Below are positions 1 to 5,635 of a stretch of DNA of 5,951 nucleotides, one piece after another. The translations under genes were made by a program, and so were the position numbers. Under the pieces are notes generated by a model that worked only from the letters and a program-made list of their open reading frames with translations, was not told the DNA's origin and made no database searches. Source of the stretch: Oscillospiraceae bacterium (lineage in GTDB: Bacteria > Bacillota_A > Clostridia > Oscillospirales > Ruminococcaceae). Numbering within the stretch: position 1 is the first letter of the stretch; the number at the start of each line of letters is the position of its first letter. The DNA lies in the NCBI GenBank assembly GCA_017848205.1, contig JAGDDO010000610.1, forward strand, positions 1-5,951. The letters are read 5' to 3'.

Positions 1-1
1 C

Positions 2-682
2 ACAGGTTTTACTTCAGAGGGACGCTGTTCATGTCTTGAAGAGCTTGCAGGAAAACTTGCAGTAAAAGAGCTCAACGAAAGTTCACCTCTGAATCTTTCA
101 ACGTTCAGCACCTTTGATCTGGAATATTACCGCGGAGTTTCAACAGATACTGACTCAAACTGCTATTCCACGATGTCAAATATTTACAATTACTGTCGTA
201 AATACGCATCATCTTTTTCACATGACTCAGCCAACATTTTTATGAGCGGAGAAACCGGTCTCGGCAAGACACATCTTTCACTCGCTATTGCTGAAAGACT
301 TCTTTCGGAAAACTACAGTGTTGTATACGGATCGGTCATCAATTTCATCGACAGGATCGAAAGCGAACACTTCGGTCGTTCTGCCGGAGACACTCTTTCC
401 GTACTTATAAACGCTGAGCTTCTAATTCTTGATGATCTCGGTTCGGAATACGACAAGCAGTTCACTACCGCAACACTTTACAATATTATCAACACACGTC
501 TTAACAAAAGGCTTCCTACAATTATCAGTACCAATCTTTCTTTCGAAGAAATTGAAGCAAGATACGAACAGAGAATAGTTTCGAGAATAATTTCGGAATA
601 TGATTATCTGCCGTTCTCGGGCAACGATGTTCGTCAACTGAAAAAAGCTGCCTCCATCAGACAGAAAAGAAATCAGGGATAA
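2..682 (+). CDS. DnaC/DnaI-like helicase-loader ATPase, 5' partial
   Basis: This is the C-terminal 226 residues of an AAA+ ATPase of the DnaC/DnaI family, cytoplasmic proteins that load the replicative helicase onto DNA. The frame is open to the left edge, so the ATG at 173 is internal: residues before it are family-like. They include a C-x-C pair (visible residues 9 and 11) in the context TGF...GRCSCLEELA, which fits the second half of the N-terminal zinc site, and TFDLEYY. Numbering from the ATG at 173, Walker A is GETGLGKT (26-33), Walker B is LLILDD (83-88), sensor 1 is ISTN (Asn121), and the arginine-finger region is YEQRIVSRI (131-139). The gene ends with TAA at 680-682 and converges on tyrS, with a shared terminator between them. 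IstB-type transposition helpers have a similar core, but the zinc motif and the lack of any transposase nearby favour a replication or housekeeping loader. The family call is firm; the exact symbol (dnaC or dnaI) is left open. Confidence 0.9.
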   Translation, partial: TGFTSEGRCSCLEELAGKLAVKELNESSPLNLSTFSTFDLEYYRGVSTDTDSNCYSTMSNIYNYCRKYASSFSHDSANIFMSGETGLGKTHLSLAIAERLLSENYSVVYGSVINFIDRIESEHFGRSAGDTLSVLINAELLILDDLGSEYDKQFTTATLYNIINTRLNKRLPTIISTNLSFEEIEARYEQRIVSRIISEYDYLPFSGNDVRQLKKAASIRQKRNQG

Positions 683-781
683 ACTGATCAAAATCTTATG
701 ATCCGCTTTGGCAGATCTACGGAACGGAGAGATCACAGGAATTTGCCCCGAGACTCTGTGTCGAATTATTATTTAACTAAA

Positions 782-816
782 AAAGCGATGTTTTCCGGAA
801 AGGATAACATCGCTTT
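782..816. terminator. Bidirectional intrinsic terminator between convergent genes
   Basis: AAAGCGATGTT (782-792) and AACATCGCTTT (806-816) form a perfect 11-bp stem around a 13-nt loop. On the plus strand the stem is followed by GATTTTTAT. On the minus strand it is followed by a run of six T (complement of 779-784, partly the stem base). It lies about 100 nt after the loader gene stop and 28 nt after the tyrS stop, where a terminator shared by two convergent genes would be expected. The minus-strand tail is the stronger of the two. Confidence 0.85.
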
Positions 817-843
817 GATTTTTATATTCGGTTCTGGGGATTA

Positions 844-2061
844 TCAGCCGAGCATAGCCTTGTGGAAGATTTTCTTGCCCTTCTTGATAACGACTGGTTC
901 GCTTATATCAACAAGTCCCTTCGGATCAGTGAACTTTTCTCCGTCAACTGCAATACCGTTCTGTGTAACGAGCTGTCTTGCCTCGCTGTTTGACTTGCAG
1001 AGGCCGCACTTAACGAGAAGTGAAAGAATACCTATCTTTCCGTCAGGAGCGTCTTCAGCTGAAACAGCTGTTGAAGGCATGTCCGCACTGTCACCGCCGC
1101 CTGCAAAGATAGCCTTTGCTGCTGCGTCAGCCTTGTTTGCTTCCTCTTCACCGTGAACGAGCTTTGTAAGTTCGTAAGCGAGAAGTGACTTGGCTTCGTT
1201 GTACTGAGCACCTTCCATGTTCTTTTCCATTTCCTCGATCTGTTCAACAGGAACGAAAGTGAGCATTTTGAGGCACTTGATAACATCTGTATCAGCAACG
1301 TTTCTCCAGTACTGGTAGAAGTCGTATGGTGATGTCTTTTCAGGATCGAGCCATACTGCACCCTTTTCTGTCTTACCCATCTTCTTTCCTTCTGAGTTGA
1401 GAAGGAGTGTGATTGTCATAGCGTGTGCGTCCTTGCCGAGCTTCTTTCTGATAAGTTCAGTACCGCCGAGCATGTTAGCCCACTGGTCGTCACCGCCGAA
1501 CTGCATGTTACAGCCGTACTTCTGGAACAGCATGTAGAAGTCGTAGCTCTGCATGATCATGTAGTTGAATTCAAGGAAAGTAAGTCCGCGTTCCATTCTC
1601 TGCTTGTAGCATTCGAATGTGAGCATCTTGTTTACTGAGAAGCACGCACCTACTTCACGGAGTACGTCAACGTAGTTGAGGTCGAGGAGCCAGTCACCGT
1701 TGTTTACAACGATAGCCCTGTCTTCTGAGAAGTCGATGAATCTGCTCATCTGCTTCTTGAAGCATTCAACGTTGTGGTTGATAGTTTCCTTTGTCATCAT
1801 CTTTCGCATATCGGTCTTGCCTGAAGGGTCACCGATCATGGCGGTACCGCCGCCGATAAGAACGATCGGCTTGTTGCCTGCCATCTGGAGTCTCTTCATA
1901 AGGCAGAGAGCCATGAAGTGACCAACGTGAAGTGAATCTGCTGTAGGGTCGAAACCTATATAGAAAGTTGCTTTACCTGCATTTATAAGATTTTTGATTT
2001 CTTCTTCATCTGTAAGCTGTGCGAGAAGACCTCTTCTCTGAAGTTCTTCAAATAAAGTCAT
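844..2061 (-). CDS. tyrS: Tyrosyl-tRNA synthetase
   Basis: A class Ic aminoacyl-tRNA synthetase that joins tyrosine to tRNA-Tyr with ATP in the cytoplasm. At 405 residues it is full length for the bacterial TyrRS family. The Rossmann fold starts with YIGFDPTADSLHVGH (34-48), whose HVGH is the HIGH motif. GDPSGK (77-82), QFGGDDQW (187-194) and the KMSKS-equivalent KMGKT (227-231) follow. Tyr34, Thr40, His45, His48 and Asp78 match the numbering of the well-studied Geobacillus stearothermophilus enzyme. Its Tyr169/Gln173/Asp176 trio appears here as Tyr167, Gln171 and Asp174, in the NYMIMQSYD stretch. A C-terminal S4 RNA-binding domain occupies about 345-400. After the catalytic core there is a Gly/Ala-rich linker at about 311-340. 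The ATG start at 2061 has AGGAGG 7 nt upstream (2069-2074). The gene is preceded by its own promoter and a structured leader. Confidence 0.98.
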   Translation of the reverse strand: MTLFEELQRRGLLAQLTDEEEIKNLINAGKATFYIGFDPTADSLHVGHFMALCLMKRLQMAGNKPIVLIGGGTAMIGDPSGKTDMRKMMTKETINHNVECFKKQMSRFIDFSEDRAIVVNNGDWLLDLNYVDVLREVGACFSVNKMLTFECYKQRMERGLTFLEFNYMIMQSYDFYMLFQKYGCNMQFGGDDQWANMLGGTELIRKKLGKDAHAMTITLLLNSEGKKMGKTEKGAVWLDPEKTSPYDFYQYWRNVADTDVIKCLKMLTFVPVEQIEEMEKNMEGAQYNEAKSLLAYELTKLVHGEEEANKADAAAKAIFAGGGDSADMPSTAVSAEDAPDGKIGILSLLVKCGLCKSNSEARQLVTQNGIAVDGEKFTDPKGLVDISEPVVIKKGKKIFHKAMLG

Positions 2062-2068
2062 TTTTAAT

Positions 2069-2074
2069 CCTCCT
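2069..2074 (-). promoter_or_regulatory. tyrS ribosome-binding site
   Basis: On the minus strand AGGAGG is followed by 7 nt (ATTAAAA) and then the ATG of tyrS. It is a full consensus Shine-Dalgarno at good spacing and settles the tyrS start. Confidence 0.93.
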
Positions 2075-2094
2075 GTATTATTTTAAATATATTC

Positions 2095-2173
2095 AAGGAA
2101 ACACTGATCAAACCGGAAAAACTGCGGGGTTTCACCCCGAGTCCCGCGCTGATTTAAAAATCGGCGTTTCCTT
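2095..2173. repeat. 79-bp imperfect inverted repeat, possible MITE or REP-like element
   Basis: The outer arms AAGGAAACACTGAT (2095-2108) and ATCGGCGTTTCCTT (2160-2173) pair over 14 positions, with 12 Watson-Crick pairs, one G-U and one mismatch. Inside are a GC hairpin CGGGGTTTCACCCCG (2125-2139) and a second near-palindrome, CGCTGATTT (2147-2155) with AAATCGGCG (2158-2166). The layered palindromes and short intergenic size resemble non-coding dispersed repeats of clostridial genomes. It has no ORF of its own and no obvious target-site duplication. Only one copy is in this window, so its repeated nature is inference. It forms the middle of the tyrS leader, so it would be transcribed. Confidence 0.45.
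2117..2139 (-). terminator. Terminator-like hairpin inside the tyrS leader
   Basis: On the minus strand CGGGGT-GAA-ACCCCG (2139-2125) is followed by CAG and a run of five T (2121-2117), then CC. It is a GC-rich stem with a short T-run, about 55 nt before the tyrS ATG, and could attenuate both the tyrS transcript and read-through from the lipoprotein operon. A competing pairing of GCGGG (2147-2143) with CCCGC (2128-2124) is possible. No T-box sequence (TGGNACCGCG) is visible, so the usual tRNA-sensing switch is not supported. The hairpin also lies inside the inverted repeat at 2095-2173 and may simply be part of that element. Confidence 0.4.
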
Positions 2174-2209
2174 TATCATCATTTTTACGATTATCTGTAA
2201 ACATGAACA

Positions 2210-2237
2210 GACTGACTCTGTAAAAACAAAGTCAGCC
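2210..2237 (-). promoter_or_regulatory. 5'-terminal hairpin of the tyrS leader
   Basis: Read on the minus strand, GGCTGACTTTG (2237-2227) pairs with CAGAGTCAGTC (2220-2210) around a 6-nt loop, giving 11 pairs of which two are G-U. The predicted transcription start falls at or next to the first base of the stem, so the mRNA would begin with a hairpin, an arrangement that often shields a transcript from 5' decay. On the plus strand the same stem is followed by TTTTAATA and could act as a weak terminator for antisense transcription. Confidence 0.6.
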
Positions 2238-2242
2238 TTTTA

Positions 2243-2272
2243 ATACTATCATAATTACGCGATGCTTGTCAA
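2243..2272 (-). promoter_or_regulatory. Sigma-A promoter of tyrS
   Basis: On the minus strand a perfect -35 box TTGACA (2267-2272) is followed by an 18-nt spacer and the -10 box TAGTAT (2243-2248). The -10 is preceded by TGA, giving an extended -10 TGn motif that can offset its 4-of-6 match. Transcription would start near 2236-2237, leaving a 5' leader of about 175 nt before the tyrS ATG. The promoter begins 25 nt after the stop codon of the upstream lipoprotein gene, so tyrS can be expressed separately from that operon. Confidence 0.8.
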
Positions 2273-2290
2273 GAGAAAAACTTAACAAGC
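2264..2290 (-). repeat. Hairpin after the lipoprotein operon, overlapping the tyrS -35 box
   Basis: On the minus strand GCTTGTTAAG (2290-2281) pairs with CTTGACAAGC (2273-2264) around TTTTTCT, giving 10 pairs with one G-U. It starts 7 nt after the TAG stop of the last lipoprotein gene. No T-run follows the stem (the next bases are ATCGCG), so it is not a standard intrinsic terminator, though it may stabilise the 3' end of the operon mRNA. The 3' arm contains the TTGACA -35 box of the tyrS promoter. Confidence 0.55.
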
Positions 2291-2297
2291 CGGTGAT

Positions 2298-3989
2298 CTA
2301 TTTGTTCATACGTCTTGTCACTTCGTTCTGAAGTTCAGCTATATAAAATTCCGGATTGCAGCTTTTGTAGGCCTGCATATATTCCTCCCAGGCAGCTTCA
2401 AAGTCATCACTCATAACCACTCTCGGCAGATATTCATGCTTTACTTCGTCCATGTTCTTTTTCGCCCTGCCGTAAGGAGTATCTTCCGTAAAGTTGTTGG
2501 TGTAGCTCCACATAGGATACCATGGCGCATTCTTTTCTGATTTATTGAAAAGTTCAACGTAGGTATGCACTTTGTATGCGTCAAAACACTCTTTCATTAT
2601 GTCACTGAGCTTGTTATAGAATTCCGACGGCTGATATTCCGGACTGTACGCATTTATTCCGTCCGGATTCATACCCTTGTATATCGGGAAATACGGATAG
2701 GCATAATCAGAAACTTCCTCCCCGGCTCCGGTTTCAGCTGCCGCTTCTTCCGTTCCGTCAGAAATCAAAGTTTCAGTTACGGCTTCAGTAACATCCGGGA
2801 TCTCAGCTCCCTTATCTGCAAGTGAGAACACTCCGTCTTCACCGGCGGTGTAATCGACGCCCTCTTCGCCCCACATTCTTAAGGTAAATATTTCAGGATC
2901 AAGCAGATCGTTTATGAACGCAACAGCGCCGTCAGGATCCTGACAGCTTACAGAAACGCCGATTCCCTGTGATGTGTCGAAAGCAGGTTCTGAATGGTAA
3001 TGCTCGGTGATTCCTCTGTCGATGGTCAGTCCAAGCGGAACATAGGCACACTCGTCAGGAAGATTTCCAACATACGGTCCGAAATTCCACCACTGATCGA
3101 CCATGCCGAGAACTATTCCTTCGGAGAGCTTTGAAAAATACTGATTGTTTGTCATAACGAAACAGTCAGGATCGATGATCCCGCTGTGGTATTCCGTATT
3201 GAGCTTCTGAAACCATCTTTTAGCAGTAGGCGTTGTATTATAGTCAATTACCCTGTTGGTTTTCCTGTCAACCATGCAGCTTCCGTCATTAGGATATCCG
3301 TCAAGGAACTGCGGCGGATTTTCCAGACAGAAATAAAGATATCCTTCAGTAAGAATATCGTAACCGATGAGCTTCTTTCCGTTTTCATCTTCAGGATGTG
3401 CCCGGAGATAACGCCTTATAAGATCAAAATATTCATCGGGAGTCTTTATATCCGGATATCCTGCCCAGCGAAGGACGCGGACCTGGATCCAGAACGCCTC
3501 GTCATTGTGAATGGTATTGGTATCGTACATATTCACTTTTGAAAAACACGGGATAATATAAATATGACCGTCAGGACTCTTGATTCTGTCCCATTCCTCT
3601 TCCGTGAAGTAATTCTTCAGGTTCTGGTTTTTTTCTATGTAGTTTTCAAGCGGTATATAGGCATTCGCTTCAAGAAATTTTGAATGATCGGTACCGGCAT
3701 AGATAAAGTCCGGATAATCCGCCTTGTTTATCATTATGCTGATAACTTCGTCGCGGCTGTCATTCCTTGTGAGCCATTTCTCTTCACATACCGCACCGGT
3801 TTTTTTAGCAATGGCACTGCGTATTCTTTCACTTTCGGAACAGTCGTCCTTAAGAACTGCAAAGAATCCGGTATAATGCTTTACCGTTTTTTCTTCAGCA
3901 ACATTATGCTTACGTACCGGATAACCGCAGGATACTGTCGATAAACCGATAAGGCCGGTCAGAAGCAGCGATAATATTTTTTTAGACAA
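2298..3989 (-). CDS. Extracellular solute-binding lipoprotein, LplA/YtcQ-like (second of a tandem pair)
   Basis: A predicted membrane-anchored substrate-binding protein of the ABC-importer type (bacterial extracellular solute-binding family 1 style), probably for a saccharide. The N terminus has a lysine pair, a hydrophobic stretch and a lipobox ending TVSC, with the lipidated Cys at residue 21; Thr at -3 is less common than Leu. I choose TTG at 3989 (563 residues): GGAGG at 3998-4002 lies 8 nt before it, whereas the GTG at 3998 overlaps that ribosome-binding site. Family-like stretches include AGYPDIKTPDEYFDLI (176-191), CLENPPQFLDG (221-231) and VLGMVDQWWNF (293-303). An Ala/Glu/Thr-rich acidic segment at about 392-425 makes it about 20 residues longer there than its neighbour. 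It lies 16 nt after the paralogous gene, to which it is about 62% identical over a central stretch of 140 residues by hand count. No permease is visible, so the substrate and transporter are unknown. Confidence 0.88.
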   Translation of the reverse strand: MSKKILSLLLTGLIGLSTVSCGYPVRKHNVAEEKTVKHYTGFFAVLKDDCSESERIRSAIAKKTGAVCEEKWLTRNDSRDEVISIMINKADYPDFIYAGTDHSKFLEANAYIPLENYIEKNQNLKNYFTEEEWDRIKSPDGHIYIIPCFSKVNMYDTNTIHNDEAFWIQVRVLRWAGYPDIKTPDEYFDLIRRYLRAHPEDENGKKLIGYDILTEGYLYFCLENPPQFLDGYPNDGSCMVDRKTNRVIDYNTTPTAKRWFQKLNTEYHSGIIDPDCFVMTNNQYFSKLSEGIVLGMVDQWWNFGPYVGNLPDECAYVPLGLTIDRGITEHYHSEPAFDTSQGIGVSVSCQDPDGAVAFINDLLDPEIFTLRMWGEEGVDYTAGEDGVFSLADKGAEIPDVTEAVTETLISDGTEEAAAETGAGEEVSDYAYPYFPIYKGMNPDGINAYSPEYQPSEFYNKLSDIMKECFDAYKVHTYVELFNKSEKNAPWYPMWSYTNNFTEDTPYGRAKKNMDEVKHEYLPRVVMSDDFEAAWEEYMQAYKSCNPEFYIAELQNEVTRRMNK

Positions 3990-3997
3990 AAGGTACA

Positions 3998-4002
3998 CCT
4001 CC
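3998..4002 (-). promoter_or_regulatory. Ribosome-binding site that selects a TTG start
   Basis: Minus-strand GGAGG at 4002-3998 is followed by 8 nt (TGTACCTT) and then TTG at 3989-3987. The in-frame GTG at 3998-3996 would begin on the last base of this GGAGG, too close for initiation. No in-frame ATG lies near the signal peptide, so TTG is the best-supported start. Confidence 0.75.
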
Positions 4003-4005
4003 GCC

Positions 4006-5628
4006 TTACTTTCCGGCTCTTCTTCTGATCTCAGAAGTCAGCTCGTCAAAAAACACATTAGTATCACATGCACGGTAAGCTTCCATGTACTCTTCCCACG
4101 ACGTTTCAAAATCATCACTCATAATAACCTCAGGAAGATAACGATGCTTTACATTGTTCATAGCCTTCATGGCCTGTCCGTGCCTTGTCGCATCCGTAAA
4201 AGTATTGGTGTAGGTCCACATAGGGAACCACGGAGCGTTTTCTATATTGGAACGGATAAGATCTGAAGGAGTATCTGCTCCGTATGCTTCAAGACATTTC
4301 TTGACCGATCCGCTTACTGTGCTTGAATATTCCTCATGGGAATTTTCCGGACGGTAAGTGTTGATTCCGTCCAGATTCATGCCCGAATAGTACGGGAAAC
4401 ACGAATAGGAACAGAAATGGCTGCCCGAATATTCAGCGCTGAAGCTTCTTGATTTCTGCTTGTCATCCCTGTAAAATCCGCCTTGACCGTCACGGTGATA
4501 ATCTTCACCTTCAACTCCCCAGAAGCGGAGATTAAGTATTTCAGGCGACAGCAGGTCATCAAGGAATTTAAGCGCTGCATCGATATCGTCACAGTCGACT
4601 GTGACAGCGATACCCTGTGAAATGTCCAGTGCCGCCGGTGAACTATAGCACGGAGTTGTCTTCTCGTCAATGACAAGATCAAAAGGAATGTACCTGCAGT
4701 CTGCCGGCAGTTCCGATTCTGCTCCTTTAAAGTTCCAGTGCTGATCTACCATGCCGAGAACTGTTCCGGAGCGTATCTTGTCTAAATACTGTTTTGAAGA
4801 CATAAAGGCAAAATCAGGATCGATGACACCTTTATGATATTCCTCATTGAGTTTTTTAAACCATTTTACCGCAGTAGGTGTAGTGCTGTAGTCAACCGCC
4901 GTCATTGTCTGTGCATTGACTATACAGCAGCCGTCATTAGGATGGCCGTCAAGAAACTGAGGAGGATTTTCAAGGCAGAAGGAAGAACTTCCGTCAGTCG
5001 GTATACCGTACCCGATATTCTTTTCCCCGTTCTCATTTTCCGGATTTTCCTTCAGATAACGCTCAATAAGGCTGAAATACTGTTCAGGAGTCCTTAAGTC
5101 AGGATATCCGCCCCATTCAAGTACTTTTGCCTGCACCCAGAAAGCCTCACCGGAATATTCCGGATCAGTTTCACGGAGATGCACTTTGCTGAAAACAGGA
5201 ATGTAATGGATAAATCCGTTTTCATCCTTCAGGCTGTCCCATTCTTCAGGCGTAAGATAATTCTGAAGGTTTTCGTACCCGTCCCAGAATTCATTTATCG
5301 GAACAAGGGCATTGGCTTCGAGAAGCTCCTGCTGCGCAGTACCGCCGTAGATAAAATCAGGATACCTGCGGGATACGATCATTTCTTCCACAGTTTCAGC
5401 TTCCGGTCTGTTCGGGTCTTTCCAGGTCTCACGGCAGATCACGCCTGTCTTTTCCGCAATGATCTGCTGAATATCGTTGCGGGCCGCAAGTTTCGTACCT
5501 TCCATGTCAAAGTAAGCGGTAAATTCCTTTATTTCCTTTTTGCCGAAGTCAAACGGACCGCTGCATCCGCAGAAATTCACAGTAAGTGAGGCAGTGAGCA
5601 GAACAGAAATAATACGTGATGTTTTCAT
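4006..5628 (-). CDS. Extracellular solute-binding lipoprotein, LplA/YtcQ-like (first of a tandem pair)
   Basis: A 540-residue predicted substrate-binding lipoprotein, paralogous to the next gene in the operon. I take the ATG at 5628: it gives a clean signal peptide (MKTSRIISVLLTASLTVNF) followed by C-G-C-S. The lipidated residue is most likely Cys22 (FCGC, Gly at -1), since Cys20 has Phe at -1. A TTG at 5685 in the same frame would add 19 residues before the signal peptide and is rejected. Landmarks, numbered from the ATG at 5628, are GGYPDLRTPEQYFSLI (173-188), CLENPPQFLDG (218-228) and VLGMVDQHWNF (290-300). The C terminus is IRRRAGK. The start is 7 nt after the TGA of the preceding gene, with the G-rich stretch AAGGGGG about 14 nt before the ATG as a rather distant ribosome-binding site, so translation is probably coupled. 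Compared with its paralog it lacks the acidic Ala/Glu/Thr segment and has extra cysteines near 406-410. The function is probably saccharide capture; the substrate cannot be told. Confidence 0.9.
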   Translation of the reverse strand: MKTSRIISVLLTASLTVNFCGCSGPFDFGKKEIKEFTAYFDMEGTKLAARNDIQQIIAEKTGVICRETWKDPNRPEAETVEEMIVSRRYPDFIYGGTAQQELLEANALVPINEFWDGYENLQNYLTPEEWDSLKDENGFIHYIPVFSKVHLRETDPEYSGEAFWVQAKVLEWGGYPDLRTPEQYFSLIERYLKENPENENGEKNIGYGIPTDGSSSFCLENPPQFLDGHPNDGCCIVNAQTMTAVDYSTTPTAVKWFKKLNEEYHKGVIDPDFAFMSSKQYLDKIRSGTVLGMVDQHWNFKGAESELPADCRYIPFDLVIDEKTTPCYSSPAALDISQGIAVTVDCDDIDAALKFLDDLLSPEILNLRFWGVEGEDYHRDGQGGFYRDDKQKSRSFSAEYSGSHFCSYSCFPYYSGMNLDGINTYRPENSHEEYSSTVSGSVKKCLEAYGADTPSDLIRSNIENAPWFPMWTYTNTFTDATRHGQAMKAMNNVKHRYLPEVIMSDDFETSWEEYMEAYRACDTNVFFDELTSEIRRRAGK

Positions 5629-5635
5629 TCTGATT

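Noticed and set aside
173..682. ATG at 173 as the true start of the loader ATPase
   Set aside because: The 57 codons upstream are open and encode family-like sequence, including a C-x-C zinc-site half and TFDLEYY, so the gene begins outside the window.
2..682. IstB-like transposition helper, which would imply an insertion sequence
   Set aside because: The AAA+ core is similar, but there is no IstA transposase, inverted terminal repeat or other mobile-element mark in view, and the N-terminal cysteine motif fits the DnaC/DnaI loader type.
698..1156. Plus-strand frame of 152 codons opposite the 3' end of tyrS
   Set aside because: It is mostly antisense to the conserved S4 domain and linker coding region of tyrS, passes through the terminator hairpin, and has no ribosome-binding site.
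2132..2204. Two possible 16-residue leader peptides in the tyrS leader (minus strand, ATG at 2204 and ATG at 2182)
   Set aside because: Neither has a Shine-Dalgarno sequence and neither contains tyrosine codons, so there is no support for a leader-peptide attenuator. The second ends within the loop of the GC hairpin, which is probably chance.
2019..2243. Plus-strand 74-codon frame across the tyrS 5' end and leader
   Set aside because: It overlaps the start of tyrS antisense, has no ribosome-binding site, and its middle is just the palindromic element at 2095-2173 read as protein.
2062..2297. T-box riboswitch upstream of tyrS
   Set aside because: Expected from the gene and phylum, but no TGGNACCGCG core and no recognisable specifier loop were found by reading; a covariance search was not possible here.
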